Source of the DNA: Kitasatospora sp. MAP5-34
GTDB taxonomy: Bacteria > Actinomycetota > Actinomycetes > Streptomycetales > Streptomycetaceae
Direction of reading: 5' to 3'
Length of the DNA: 64,000 nucleotides
Assembly: GCF_029894335.1 (NCBI RefSeq)
Contig: NZ_JARXZC010000022.1
Coordinates: 52,911-116,910, forward strand
Under the pieces are notes generated by a model. It saw only the letters and a list, made by a program, of their open reading frames with translations, made no database searches and was not told the DNA's origin. Every line of letters begins with the position of its first letter. The stretch's first letter is position 1. The translations under genes and the position numbers were made by a program. Below are positions 44,818-54,615 of this stretch, piece after piece.

Positions 44818-47565
44818 TCAGGTGTCGGGCAAGGCCATGACCAGGTTGGCGAGCTGAACCCGGGAGTTGATCGACAGCTTGCGGAAGACGGAGGTCAGGT
44901 GGGTGTTGACCGTGTGCGGGGAGACGACGAGCAGGTCGGCGGCCGACCGGTTGGTACAGCCCTCGGCGATGAGGCGCGCGACCTTCTTCTCCGAGACCGT
45001 GAGGGCCTCCCAGCCCTGGACGGGGCGCTGCACGGTCGCTGCACGGTGGCTGCCGGCCCCAGCACCAGCCAGCTCGCGCCGTACGCGTTCCGCTGCGGCA
45101 TGGGCGCCCGACTCGGCGAACGTGCCGTGGGCGTGGGTAAGGGCGGCCACCGCCTGGGACTTCCGGCCCGCTGCCAGGAGTGCCCGTCCGAGATCGGCGT
45201 AGGCGGCGGCCCTCACCAGCGGGCGAGGGCTCGCCTTGAGCAGTGTGACGGCGTGTTCCAGCATGGCGAGATCGTTACTGACCAGCCCGAGTGCCTGCGC
45301 CGCGATGCCCGTGGCGGTGGGCACGGCCGGGTTGCGTTCGGCGTGGGCTGCGGCCTGCGCGGCCAGGTCCTCGGCGAGTTCGCGGTCCGCGCCTCGCAGG
45401 GCTATGCCTATCGCGGAATCGATCCAGTTGCGCAACAGCCGCCAGCGCATGAAGGAACCTTCCTGCTGCACCTGCCGAATCCTGTCGACGGCAAGCCCGA
45501 CGTCGCCGTCGGCCTCGGCGTGGACCGCCTCAAGGAAGCGCACGGCGGCGGTGTTGCCCGGGTTCGGTTTGACCGCCAGTCTGTCCTGCGCTGCGGCCAG
45601 GTGCTGCCGCGCCGCCTCCCGGTCGCCGCGCAGCAGGGCGATCTGCGAGCGGATAACGCGCGAGTTCACCTGCTGGACGGGTACCTGTACGTCGTCCTCC
45701 AGGCGCTCCATCGTCACGAAGTCGGCCTCGGCGTCGGCGAGCCTGCCGAGCGCCAGGTGGTGTTGGCCCTGACCCCACATCAGCATCGCCTGGCGGGGCG
45801 CGCGGGCATGGTCTGCCGCCCGCAGGAGCAGTCGTTCGCTCGACGCGAAGTCGTCCATGTGCTGGTGCGCGACGATCTCTTCGGGCAGGAAGGCGGAGTC
45901 GACGGCGCTGAGCGCGGCGAATCGCTCCAGTGCGACGGCGTTCTCGCCCGCGTTGAGCGCGATCTCGCCGAGCCCGCACAGGGCCAGGATGTGCGCCTCG
46001 CAGTCACCACTCGCGGTGGCAGCACGCAGCGCGGTCTCGCCGGCCGCGCGCGCCGCGACGAGATCATCGGCGCGGGACTGCGCCAGCGCGCGCAGGGCCG
46101 CCAGTCTCGCCCCGACTTCCGGGGTGCCGCCCCCGACAGCGAGGGCCGCTTCGGCCCGACGGCGCAACTCACCGGCGAGATCCAGGTTCCACAGCGTCCC
46201 GCCGAGGGCGGCCTGCAGCCGACTGAACGTCTCCACCGGTGGTCGGCAGTCCAACAGCCGGTCGCCGGTCGACAACGCCTCTCGATTCCGGCCGGCCCTG
46301 GTCAGACAGACGATCGCCTGCTCACCCACGAGGAACCTCAACGGCCGTCCCGACGGCACCAGTTCCAGGGCGCTCACCATCAGGTCGGCCGCGAGCCCCG
46401 GCGCGACCGGCAACACGTTGTCAGCGGCTTGCCGCAGCAACGCCACGGCTTCCTCGTCCCCGGGCAGGGCGCCCCTGAGGATGTGCGGCACCGCGTCGAT
46501 CGACCGGCGGCCTGCGGAGACGAGCTGGTTGGCGGCCTCCCGGTGCAGCGCCTTCCGGGCCGACGGCGGGATGTCGGCGTAGACCGCTTGCCGCAGCAGG
46601 TCATGACGGAAGACCAGGTGATCGCCGTCATCCTCCAGGAGCCCGGCGCACACTGCCTCCTCGAGCGCCGCGATCAACGTGGTGGACGGTCGGCCACAGA
46701 GCGCGGCGGCGTCATGGAAGGCGAACCTGCGCCCCAACACCGCTCCCATCTGGAGCAGGCGCAGTGTGCTGGGCTGCAGGGAGCTGAGCCTGCCGCGCAC
46801 ACCCACGACGAGCCCTGGGGGAACGAGTTCACCGGAGCCTGCGGCGGTCCTCAGTCCCGCGAGCATCTCGACCGCCAGAAACGGATTCCCGCCGGCTCCG
46901 TCAAGCAGGTCCCGTACCCGCTCGTCGACGGCCGCACCCAGCATGTCGTCGGCCAGTTGGCCGATGGCCGCGCCGGACAGTGGCCCCACCGGCACGGTAA
47001 CCGTCGGGAGGGTGCCCCTCGCGGCGGCGACGACCTCTTCCGCCGGACCAGCGGGCTCCGGTCGCCCGGCCAGCATCCACAGCACCGGCGAGGGCCACAA
47101 GCGCGTCGGAAGCTGCTTCAGGGCAAACCGGCTGAGCGGGTCGGCCCACTGCACATCGTCCAGGGCGATCAGCACCGGCACGCTGCCGGCTCTGGCTTCG
47201 ATCGCCTCCGCTATCCGCTCCACCAGCCAGATCCGCTGATCGTGACTGCGCGCAAGATCGGCAAAGGCATCGCCGGACAGCAGCGGTTGATCACCGTGCA
47301 GGATGCATGCCGCCAACGACGAGAGCGGCACGATGCGATGCAGCTCGTCGGCCTTGCCGAGACCGACCGAGAATCCCGCTGCCCTGGCCCTGGTGACGGC
47401 CTCGGCGAGCAGCGTGCTCTTGCCGATACCCGGTTCCCCCCGGATCAGGGCCAACCCGCCGCTTCCGGTGCGGGCCACCGAAGCGATCAGTGCTTGAAGC
47501 TCCTCGAGCTCAACCTCGCGGCCACGCAGACCGCGACGGGACAGCGGTCCGCCTGACCCCGCCAC
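44818..47565 (-). CDS. LAL-family LuxR transcriptional regulator
   Basis: The 915-residue protein has Walker A GEPGIGKST near residue 45, LIALDDVQWADPLSRFAL as a Walker B region, TPR-like repeats, and a C-terminal LuxR helix-turn-helix (VARLIAEGCTNRSAADLLVVSPHTVNTHLTSVFRKL). It reads into the sugar importer operon from upstream, and control by a maltose-type ligand is typical for this family (MalT). The start is GTG with AAGGGTG upstream. Confidence 0.92.
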   Translation of the reverse strand: MAGSGGPLSRRGLRGREVELEELQALIASVARTGSGGLALIRGEPGIGKSTLLAEAVTRARAAGFSVGLGKADELHRIVPLSSLAACILHGDQPLLSGDAFADLARSHDQRIWLVERIAEAIEARAGSVPVLIALDDVQWADPLSRFALKQLPTRLWPSPVLWMLAGRPEPAGPAEEVVAAARGTLPTVTVPVGPLSGAAIGQLADDMLGAAVDERVRDLLDGAGGNPFLAVEMLAGLRTAAGSGELVPPGLVVGVRGRLSSLQPSTLRLLQMGAVLGRRFAFHDAAALCGRPSTTLIAALEEAVCAGLLEDDGDHLVFRHDLLRQAVYADIPPSARKALHREAANQLVSAGRRSIDAVPHILRGALPGDEEAVALLRQAADNVLPVAPGLAADLMVSALELVPSGRPLRFLVGEQAIVCLTRAGRNREALSTGDRLLDCRPPVETFSRLQAALGGTLWNLDLAGELRRRAEAALAVGGGTPEVGARLAALRALAQSRADDLVAARAAGETALRAATASGDCEAHILALCGLGEIALNAGENAVALERFAALSAVDSAFLPEEIVAHQHMDDFASSERLLLRAADHARAPRQAMLMWGQGQHHLALGRLADAEADFVTMERLEDDVQVPVQQVNSRVIRSQIALLRGDREAARQHLAAAQDRLAVKPNPGNTAAVRFLEAVHAEADGDVGLAVDRIRQVQQEGSFMRWRLLRNWIDSAIGIALRGADRELAEDLAAQAAAHAERNPAVPTATGIAAQALGLVSNDLAMLEHAVTLLKASPRPLVRAAAYADLGRALLAAGRKSQAVAALTHAHGTFAESGAHAAAERVRRELAGAGAGSHRAATVQRPVQGWEALTVSEKKVARLIAEGCTNRSAADLLVVSPHTVNTHLTSVFRKLSINSRVQLANLVMALPDT

Positions 47566-47684
47566 TCACGCACCCTTCTGTCCGCCCTCGCCGACTGTGA
47601 CCATTCTAGAGAACGGCAGCTCAGGGCGGCCCATGGGACGAGTGACTCCAGCCACACAGGTCACCGGCGGCTGCGGCGCACCCC

Positions 47685-48301
47685 CTGAAGGAAGTCGGCG
47701 GTGGCCTGCCACAGTTCGCGCTGCAGTTGCTCGTCACGGCCAGCCGGTGGGCAGTCGAGGGGCTTGGCGCCTCTGGCGACGAAGAAGCCGCCGGTGCTGG
47801 TGGCGAACGCGGGGTTGGTCGCCAACTGCACGATGAGGCGGGTACGTGGGAGACCTGCTGCAGGACACCCGAGAAATCATCCTTCTGGAGCGCCTGGGCA
47901 CCGACCTCACCGAGGAGTCTCGACGAACTGCCCGAGCAGCGCTATGCGGACCAGGACGAGGGCGACCAGCCAGGCGTCACCATGGCCCGTGGCACCTACG
48001 CCATCGATCCCGAACCCTTCGGTGCCCGTACGTCGTCCCAAGCGCCCCCGCCCCTGACGCTCCGACGAACACCCGCGTGCCCGGCGGCCCTCGCGACACG
48101 TTCGTACTCCACCCCGAAGACACCGCTGGCCTGCGCCCCCACCCCGGCCCACGCCGGGCCGTCGGCTGCTGCGGACCCGACGGCATGAACAGCAGCAACC
48201 GCATCTGCCCGTGCGGCGCGGAGGCTGCCACGCTGATCGCCGACTGCTGGACCTACCAGGAACTCCGACTCGACCCCGCGCACGTCCGAACCGAGCCGTA
48301 A
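47685..48301 (+). pseudogene. Frameshifted gene of a conserved cysteine-containing hypothetical protein
   Basis: Coding-like stretches succeed each other in alternating frames. Frame A gives LKEVGGGLPQFALQLLV at about 47685-47840. Frame B gives GDLLQDTREIILLERLGTDL at about 47846-47915. Frame A then gives ARGTYAIDPEPFG up to about 48018, and frame B gives PYVVPSAPAPDAPTNT onward to ADCWTYQELRL, ending at 48301. The C-terminus has GCCGPDG and CPCG cysteine motifs. The simplest reading is one gene with two or three indels. Function unknown. Confidence 0.6.
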
Positions 48302-48318
48302 GCCCCCACAAGGTCCGC

Positions 48319-51300
48319 TCACGCTGGATCGGTGAACACCGCCAGCGCGGCGTCGCGGACGTCCGGCCGCGGATGGCGGCGCAGCGTGTGCAGCACCTCC
48401 CGCCAGGCGGTGGGCCAGCCGAGCTGCGCCCCGGCCGTCGTCAGTACGACGGCGAACAGGCCGGGAGCGAGTCCATCGCCGGCGGCCAGCCGGCGGGCGG
48501 CCGCCAGGGCGTGTTCGGGAGCCTCCCGTCGTCCGCTGCCGTATCGGCGCAGCGACTCGGCGGTGGACACCGCCAGCGCCGGACGCTCGGCGACCAGGAC
48601 GGCCAGCTCGGCAAGTCGCTCGCCCAGGTCGGGTGCTTCCCAGTCGAGTGCCGTGACCAGTCGGCCGGTGGCCTCGGGCAGCAGCGTGGGTTCGGTCAGC
48701 AGGAGCGAGGCAATCTCGCGCTGGGTGGCCTGGAAGGCTTCCGAGGGGGCATCCGGACTCCAGAACGAGCCGGTGAGCGCGGCGATCCGCCGCCGGGCCG
48801 GCTGGTCGCGGCCGGGGAGAGCCGGCTCGCCGGCGTGCACGGTCTCGATCAGTGTGGTCAGGGCGTCCGCCAGGACGCTGCCCGGCGCGCAGCCGCCGAG
48901 TGGGTGTACGGCGTCCGACAGCGCCACCCCGGTCAGGACTCGGGCCGCTCCATCCCAGCGGTCGCGCTCGGCGAGGTCGGTCACCAGAGGGGTGAGTGCC
49001 CGCACCGCCTCCGGCGCGTACCGGCCCCAGGAGACGAGTTGTCCTCGCGCGGGTGCGGCAACGAGGAGGTCGTCGTCGATCGCCAGTCGGGCCATCAGGC
49101 CGGCGAACGCGGGGCGGTGCTCGATGGGCACCTCGTGCGCGCGGAGGTGCTGGACGAGCATCGTCCGCAGCGCCGGCGGTCCGTCGGCCGCGTCGGTGAG
49201 CACGTCCCACAACGGCAGGTCGGCAATCCGTTCGCTGATCGTCGCCAGCACGGCGGCGCGGACGTCCTGGTGCTGCCCGGGCGCGGTGTACGCCTCACGC
49301 AGCAGGGCGGCCGCTTCGGCCAGGACCAGGTGTTCGGCGGCGAGCCGGATGGCCTGCTTGCGGCTGGTCACCTTCGCCCCCGGGTCGAGCGCGATCCGCC
49401 GCAGCCCCAGGGAGAGCTCGCCGCTCGGTGCGAACCGGGCGGCTCGGCCCGCCGCGTACAGGGCGACCCGGGCCCGGTCGTCGGCGGCGTGGGAGAGCAA
49501 CTCGGGCAGTGCCCCGGCGGGGCGCTCGGTCCAGGGCAGCGCGGCGAGCGCGGCCTCGGCGAGGACGATCTCGGCAGAGTTCGCGTACCGGCGCAGCAGG
49601 TCCTCACCGTGGACGGGGATCCGGGCGGCGGCGCGCAGGTCGGCGACCCGCTCGTCCAGGGCCCGTGTGGGGTCGCCGACCGTGCGGGCGAGCTGTTCGA
49701 TGGCCGCGTGCTGTTGTACGGGGGTCCAACGGTCGGCGTGGGCGAGGTCGGCTGCGCTCAGGGGAGTGGTGAGCAGGGGGCCGAGCAGATCGGTGCGGAC
49801 CCGGGTCAGTACGGCCCGCACCGGGGCCAGGGTGACGGCCGACGGCCTCAGCACGAGCAGCCGGGCCACGTGTTCGGGGCTGGTGGCGGGGTCGCGTAGC
49901 AGCTGTGCGATGGCCCGTTCGGCGGCACTGTCGCCGCCTGAGTGCAGGAGACGCTCCAGGAGCTCGGCGAGGGCGGGGGCACGTCGGGCACGGGCGCCGA
50001 GCGTCTCGGCCACCGCGAGCAGCAGTGCGGCGTCTCGGGACCGTGCCGAGCGTTCCAGGGCGCCCCGCAACTCATCGACCGCCGCCCTTTCCCGCCGTGG
50101 AGGAAGGTTGAGGCCGGCGCCGTTGGTCCGTTCAACGGTGCGGACGGCCCAGGCGACCAGCTCGCGGGCCGACCCGCCCGCGTGCTCACCGAGGACGGCC
50201 CCGGCGAGGCGGACGAGCGCGGCGCGAGTGCCCGCCGAACAGTCCCGGGCCGCCAGGGCATCGTCGGTGAGCCGCTCCAGCAGCCCCGCGCTGGCGTCGT
50301 CGAAAAGACTCGGCGGTACGGCCGCGACCGCGTCCAGCGCCTCACGGCGGACCTGGTCCTGCTCGTTGCGCAGTCGGGTGAGCAGTTCGAGCGCCTCGGG
50401 CAGGGCGCCTGCCTCCCAAGAGAGTTCGGCTTGGCGGACCAGCTGTGCCCAGGCCCAGCCTCGGTCCCAGGCATCGGCCGCGCGGGTTTCGGCCAGCAGC
50501 CTCGGCCGTGCCTCAGCGACCGGCAGCAGGGCGACTGGGACGACGTCATGGCTGTCCGCTGCCAGCCGGGCCCGCGCCCGCACGTGCCGCTCCTTCGCGG
50601 GCAGCACGGTGAGGACGTCGACGGAGTACCAGTAGCGGTACAGGCCGGGCAGCGCCGCCACCTCGTCGTAGAAGGCGGCCCGCCTGGCCGGGGGCATCTG
50701 TCGCAGCAGCGCCAGGTGGTCCTTGTGGTGGCGGTGCGCGAGCGCGGCAAGGCCGTCCGGCCGGGCCGCGACCAGTCGGCGGGCCAAGTCGGCCCGCAGC
50801 GGTGGGTCGTGGCGGTGCCGGTCGATTGCGAGCAGCAGACGGACGGTCCGCTCGGCGGAGACAGCGGCGAGGTCGGCAAGCCGGTCGCGCAGTGGACCGG
50901 GGAAGGTGCGCACCGGGTGGCGCTCCAGCAGTTCCAGCGCCCGGGCCGGTTCGCGGGTGGCGGCAGCTGCCAGGCCAAGGGCGTGCCGTTCCCAGAAAGC
51001 CTGCCGCAACCCGTACGGCAGATCGGCGAGTTGGCGCTCGGCCTCGTCCAGCACGGCGCCCGGGTGGCGGCGTCCGAGCGAGGTGGAGAAGGTGATCGCG
51101 TGCGCCAGCATCGGCAGTTCGGCGACGACGATCTCGGCCGAGCAGACCGGCAGCAGCCGGGCCGCCTCGGCGGCGCCCCAGCGTCTGCGGATGACGGGCA
51201 CCAACCGCTCGGCCACCGCTGTACGCCCGGCCTGCAGGATGGCGCGGGCCAACTCGTCACGGACCGCCTTCGGCGCGGTGAGCATCGTGAACTCGAGGTC

Positions 51301-51585
51301 GTCGCCCGGGAATGGCAGCTCCCCGATCGCTCGGTGCGCGTAGCGGCGCACCACCGGGTCGGGGTCGTCGATCCGGTCGATCAGATGGCGTGCCTGCCGT
51401 CCGGCGAGGGCGGCCAACGCGGCGAGCCGACGTTCATACGGGCCACGGCCGTCCAGCTCGGCGAGCAGGGCCAGCAGATCGGAGGAGGCGAGGGCAGCGG
51501 CGGTGCGAGCCACCTCGCGCAGCCGAAGCGAATGGGGCAGTGGTTCGACAGCGGCGAGCAGCCTGTCGGTGATCAGCTGAGGCAT
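48319..51585 (-). CDS. Large HEAT-like repeat protein of unknown function
   Basis: The 1088-residue protein is almost entirely helical, with repeats of about 35-45 residues rich in Leu, Ala and Arg (for example PDPVVRRYAHRAIGELP), which resemble HEAT repeats. There are no membrane segments or catalytic motifs that I recognise, so a cytoplasmic scaffold or adaptor is likely. The start at ATG 51585 follows the repeat pattern; upstream the reading is open to 51678. No partner gene is obvious. Confidence 0.75.
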   Translation of the reverse strand: MPQLITDRLLAAVEPLPHSLRLREVARTAAALASSDLLALLAELDGRGPYERRLAALAALAGRQARHLIDRIDDPDPVVRRYAHRAIGELPFPGDDLEFTMLTAPKAVRDELARAILQAGRTAVAERLVPVIRRRWGAAEAARLLPVCSAEIVVAELPMLAHAITFSTSLGRRHPGAVLDEAERQLADLPYGLRQAFWERHALGLAAAATREPARALELLERHPVRTFPGPLRDRLADLAAVSAERTVRLLLAIDRHRHDPPLRADLARRLVAARPDGLAALAHRHHKDHLALLRQMPPARRAAFYDEVAALPGLYRYWYSVDVLTVLPAKERHVRARARLAADSHDVVPVALLPVAEARPRLLAETRAADAWDRGWAWAQLVRQAELSWEAGALPEALELLTRLRNEQDQVRREALDAVAAVPPSLFDDASAGLLERLTDDALAARDCSAGTRAALVRLAGAVLGEHAGGSARELVAWAVRTVERTNGAGLNLPPRRERAAVDELRGALERSARSRDAALLLAVAETLGARARRAPALAELLERLLHSGGDSAAERAIAQLLRDPATSPEHVARLLVLRPSAVTLAPVRAVLTRVRTDLLGPLLTTPLSAADLAHADRWTPVQQHAAIEQLARTVGDPTRALDERVADLRAAARIPVHGEDLLRRYANSAEIVLAEAALAALPWTERPAGALPELLSHAADDRARVALYAAGRAARFAPSGELSLGLRRIALDPGAKVTSRKQAIRLAAEHLVLAEAAALLREAYTAPGQHQDVRAAVLATISERIADLPLWDVLTDAADGPPALRTMLVQHLRAHEVPIEHRPAFAGLMARLAIDDDLLVAAPARGQLVSWGRYAPEAVRALTPLVTDLAERDRWDGAARVLTGVALSDAVHPLGGCAPGSVLADALTTLIETVHAGEPALPGRDQPARRRIAALTGSFWSPDAPSEAFQATQREIASLLLTEPTLLPEATGRLVTALDWEAPDLGERLAELAVLVAERPALAVSTAESLRRYGSGRREAPEHALAAARRLAAGDGLAPGLFAVVLTTAGAQLGWPTAWREVLHTLRRHPRPDVRDAALAVFTDPA

Positions 51586-51791
51586 CGGCGATGATTGTGC
51601 CCTGAGGACGCGGCACAGGCACCCGGTTTTTCGCGGTAGTGCGCTTGCCGACGGCACAACCCGGTTCGAGAAGGTCATTCTTCAAGCCGCATGAGCATGG
51701 GGAAAACGGCCGCTTGGTCCACGAGCCGTGGCCGGTGTTGCAGAAGGCTGAGGGCGCTTGCTTCGGCTGGGCCCTCGTCGCCACCCGGCCC

Positions 51792-52196
51792 TCAGCCTGC
51801 CTTGCCTACCCACCGAGCCGGGTCGACCTCACGGCGTTGAAGGAACGCCTTCATCGCCTGGGAGATTGGACGCTCCACGGTGAACTCGCGGCCGAGGAGC
51901 ACCTCCCACTGCAACCAAGGTGCTGTCGGAGTTCCGTCGGGCTCAAGGCCGCAGGTGAGCAGTTGACGGGCTTGCGGGGAACCGGTTGTTTCGATGAGCC
52001 GGACAACGAGTTGGCGCAGGGCGTTGGCGTCACCCGCGTCGGCGGCCTGCCGGGCGATGCGGTCGGCGCGGGCGCGGTTGGCAGGAGTGTCGGCGGCGTC
52101 GTCGGGCGTGGAAAGAGGTGGGAACTCCCCCTTTCCCTCGCCGTCCACTGCGTACGGCCCCTCCCGTAGCAGTGGTCTACCGGGATCCTCACCCAC
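51792..52196 (-). CDS. Hypothetical protein (possible truncated TPR-like protein)
   Basis: A 134-residue reading frame with high GC3 and a helical middle (ANALRQLVVRLIETTGSPQARQ). I do not recognise a family. The N-terminal start (GTG) has no strong ribosome-binding site, so it could be the 3' end of a larger gene. The 206 bp between it and the HEAT protein show nothing. Confidence 0.45.
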   Translation of the reverse strand: MGEDPGRPLLREGPYAVDGEGKGEFPPLSTPDDAADTPANRARADRIARQAADAGDANALRQLVVRLIETTGSPQARQLLTCGLEPDGTPTAPWLQWEVLLGREFTVERPISQAMKAFLQRREVDPARWVGKAG

Positions 52197-52496
52197 CTCG
52201 GCAGGGCCCGCTCCAAGGTCCGCTGTCAGTGGCAGGCGCGATGATGCATTTCAGCGCCGCACCCCGGGCGACGAACTCCCTGAGAATGGCGGCGCTTTCG
52301 CCACGGCCCAGCCCAGTGCCTACAGCACCGGTCGAAGGCCCAGGAGCCGGGGCCGACGCCTGCGGCGGAGTGGTCGAGAAGGCAGCAGCAGGTTTGTTCG
52401 TGACTGACAGTTTTTTTCTAGTTACAAGCACTCTGTATGTGTATCGTCGCACCGTGCAATCTGTGTAGGAGTCGTGCAGCAGCTGGGGGCAGCAGC

Positions 52497-54080
52497 GTGG
52501 GAATCGAACTACCGTCAGAGCTGGCGTCTGTCATGGGACTCCTCGGGCTGCACTGGCCCCAGGCAAACGAGGATGAACTGGTCAAGCTCGCCGACGAGCT
52601 GAAGAGCTTAGTCCTGACGATCGACTCGACCCAGCTGGCTGCGGACAAGGCGATGAAGAAGGTGGCCGAGGTCTGCCACGGCACGGCGGCGGACCGGATG
52701 GCCGGGGTGTGGGCCGACATATCCAAGTACTCCGGCATGATCGTGGAGGCCTGCGAGACCACCAGCACCGCACTACACGCGGCGGCGGTGGTCATCGAAG
52801 TCTGCAAGGGCGAGACATTGACCCAACTGACGACGATTCAAGCCGAGTTGGACGCAGCTTCATCAAGCGGCGGGTGGGGCATCCCCGCGATCATCGCAGC
52901 AGGGAAGGCGATCGTCTCCCGCATCCTCGACGAGGCGGTGAACAAGCTCGCCGCCGCTCTGACCAAGCCGCTGGCCGATCTGGCCGACGCTGCGGTCAGG
53001 ACCGTGACGGGCGGCGCACCGGCACAGTCGAACGGCCAGGGGTTCGGCGTCGACCTGGCACAGATCACCAGCTGCGCACTGGAGTTGAGGCGTCATGCCG
53101 ACGACGTCGATTCCAAGGGCAGCTCGTTCCGACGGATCGTCGAGAGTCTGGACCTGGGACAGCCCGGAGACATGTTCGGCAAGCTGGCAGTCGCGGCAGG
53201 CGAGCAGATCGCCAAGATAGTCGGCATGCAGGTTCTCAATCGGGTGCTCGGCTCGTTCCGGGGGACCGCCGACCGGATGGACCTGATGGTCAAAAACCTG
53301 ACGGACAACGAGGATTCAAACACCCGAGAGATGAACGGCGGCTTCGCCTGGCAGACTCCCGGCGGGCCTTCCCTGCTCCAACTCTCCAGCTTGACAGGCG
53401 GATCGGGCGCCGGTGCGACCGGCGGAGGCATCCGGGATGCCGGACTCTCCGCATTCGACGGACTGCGCCCGCATCTCGGCGGAGGAGTGGGAGGGGCAGG
53501 CGCCGGGGGCTTCCTCGGAGGCTTCGAGACCTCGCTCAACTCCCTCGGCTTCGGCCTGTCCGGCAGAGGCAGACAGCCGGGCGCGCCCACCAACCTGGCC
53601 GGCGGGCAGTCCGACGAGCTGACCGGACAGTCCCGTACGGAGCAGTCGCGCCTTGAGACGGGCACCGGGCGCACCGGCACCTCACTCGGACCGCAGCTGG
53701 GGCTACCGGTCGGCCTGGGCCGCGTATTGAGCTCACGGAGCAGCGAGCAGCAGTCATCCTCCCGGAACGGTGGAGCAAACGGGGTAAGCAACATGACGGC
53801 CACTCAGGACGGCGGCACGGGTACCCACCCAGGGATCGGGCCCACACCGGGGATGATGACGACCCCGGTCGCCATGGGCCACGGAGGCGGCGGAAGTACC
53901 CTGCGGGGGCAGGGAGTCAGCGAGCAGATCCGGATGACCTCGATGGCCCAGCAGCGCAACCAGTCCCGGCGGCGTGACGAGAACCGAAGGGGGGCTGCGG
54001 AGGGCGTTGTCGACGGTACGGAGGAGGAGCGGGAGCAGGCCGACTCCTACGAGGAGTCCGGGGGCGCCTGGCGCGAGTGA
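52497..54080 (+). CDS. Type VII secretion substrate-like protein with CpnT/PPE-like N-terminus
   Basis: The 527-residue protein opens with IELPSELASVMGLLGLHWPQANEDEL, which matches the helical N-terminal domain of CpnT-like ESX substrates. A long helical region follows (to about residue 290), then a Gly- and Ser-rich tail, ending in an acidic segment. No toxin domain is visible at the C-terminus. I chose GTG 52497 because GGGGG lies upstream and the CpnT-type domain starts there. No WXG100 or ESX genes lie in the window, so export would need genes elsewhere. The AT-rich stretch at 52400-52445 probably holds its promoter. Confidence 0.65.
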   Translation: MGIELPSELASVMGLLGLHWPQANEDELVKLADELKSLVLTIDSTQLAADKAMKKVAEVCHGTAADRMAGVWADISKYSGMIVEACETTSTALHAAAVVIEVCKGETLTQLTTIQAELDAASSSGGWGIPAIIAAGKAIVSRILDEAVNKLAAALTKPLADLADAAVRTVTGGAPAQSNGQGFGVDLAQITSCALELRRHADDVDSKGSSFRRIVESLDLGQPGDMFGKLAVAAGEQIAKIVGMQVLNRVLGSFRGTADRMDLMVKNLTDNEDSNTREMNGGFAWQTPGGPSLLQLSSLTGGSGAGATGGGIRDAGLSAFDGLRPHLGGGVGGAGAGGFLGGFETSLNSLGFGLSGRGRQPGAPTNLAGGQSDELTGQSRTEQSRLETGTGRTGTSLGPQLGLPVGLGRVLSSRSSEQQSSSRNGGANGVSNMTATQDGGTGTHPGIGPTPGMMTTPVAMGHGGGGSTLRGQGVSEQIRMTSMAQQRNQSRRRDENRRGAAEGVVDGTEEEREQADSYEESGGAWRE

Positions 54081-54615
54081 CAGGCCTCGGTCGGACTACG
54101 ACGACCGGGGTCGGCCCGGGACGGGGGCGATGGCAGCGCTGCCGTCCCGGTCCCGGCCCCGGGGCTGGTCCGGAGCCGGTGGTGCGGTGGTGCGGTGGTG
54201 CGGTGGTGCGGTGGTGCGGTTCGCGAGGCTACTGCGGCCCGCCGCCTGCGCACCGCGCCCCCGGACGCGCCGGAAGGGCGATGGTCACCGGGCCTGGCCG
54301 TAGTAGCGCTCGATGTGGAGCCCGACGACGATCCGCCTGTCGCGGACCATCGTGGCGCGGTAAGGGTCTCTCCGCCCTCCGCCGCTGGACCGAGGCCGAA
54401 GCCCCACTGCGCCAGGCCCTCGCGCACTTCGAAGCCGCGCAGATTCCCGGCTGGACGACCCGCAGGCCAAGAGCGCCCCGATGACGCACGCCGCCTTCGC
54501 GGCCGCACCGGGCGCGCTGCTGTCGGCGCTCTTCCTGCTGGCGATGGCGATGAAGCGGCGCGGCCCGAAGGCCGGCCGACCGCCGCCGGGCGCCGGCCCG
54601 CCTCCAACAGCGGCC
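54081..54615. other. Intergenic region with tandem repeat and gene debris
   Basis: No intact gene is convincing. At 54376-54480 a short stretch reads LSALRRWTEAEAPLRQALAHFEAA and, in the next frame, DDPQAKSAPMTHAAF, which looks like the 3' remnant of a TPR-type gene with a frameshift. The 8-bp tandem array lies at 54179-54218. The remainder shows nothing. Confidence 0.45.
54179..54218 (+). repeat. Five tandem copies of GTGGTGCG
   Basis: The 8-bp unit GTGGTGCG repeats five times without change from 54179 to 54218. It lies in the non-coding stretch downstream of the type VII substrate-like gene and is a slippage-prone microsatellite. Confidence 0.9.

Noticed and set aside
44794..47556. A 920-residue open frame on the plus strand antisense to the LAL regulator
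   Set aside because: The minus strand has Walker motifs and a LuxR domain over its whole length; the plus frame has none.
48332..50635. A 767-residue plus-strand frame and other long frames opposite the HEAT-like gene
   Set aside because: Ser/Arg-rich composition and no motif; the minus strand shows regular helical repeats.
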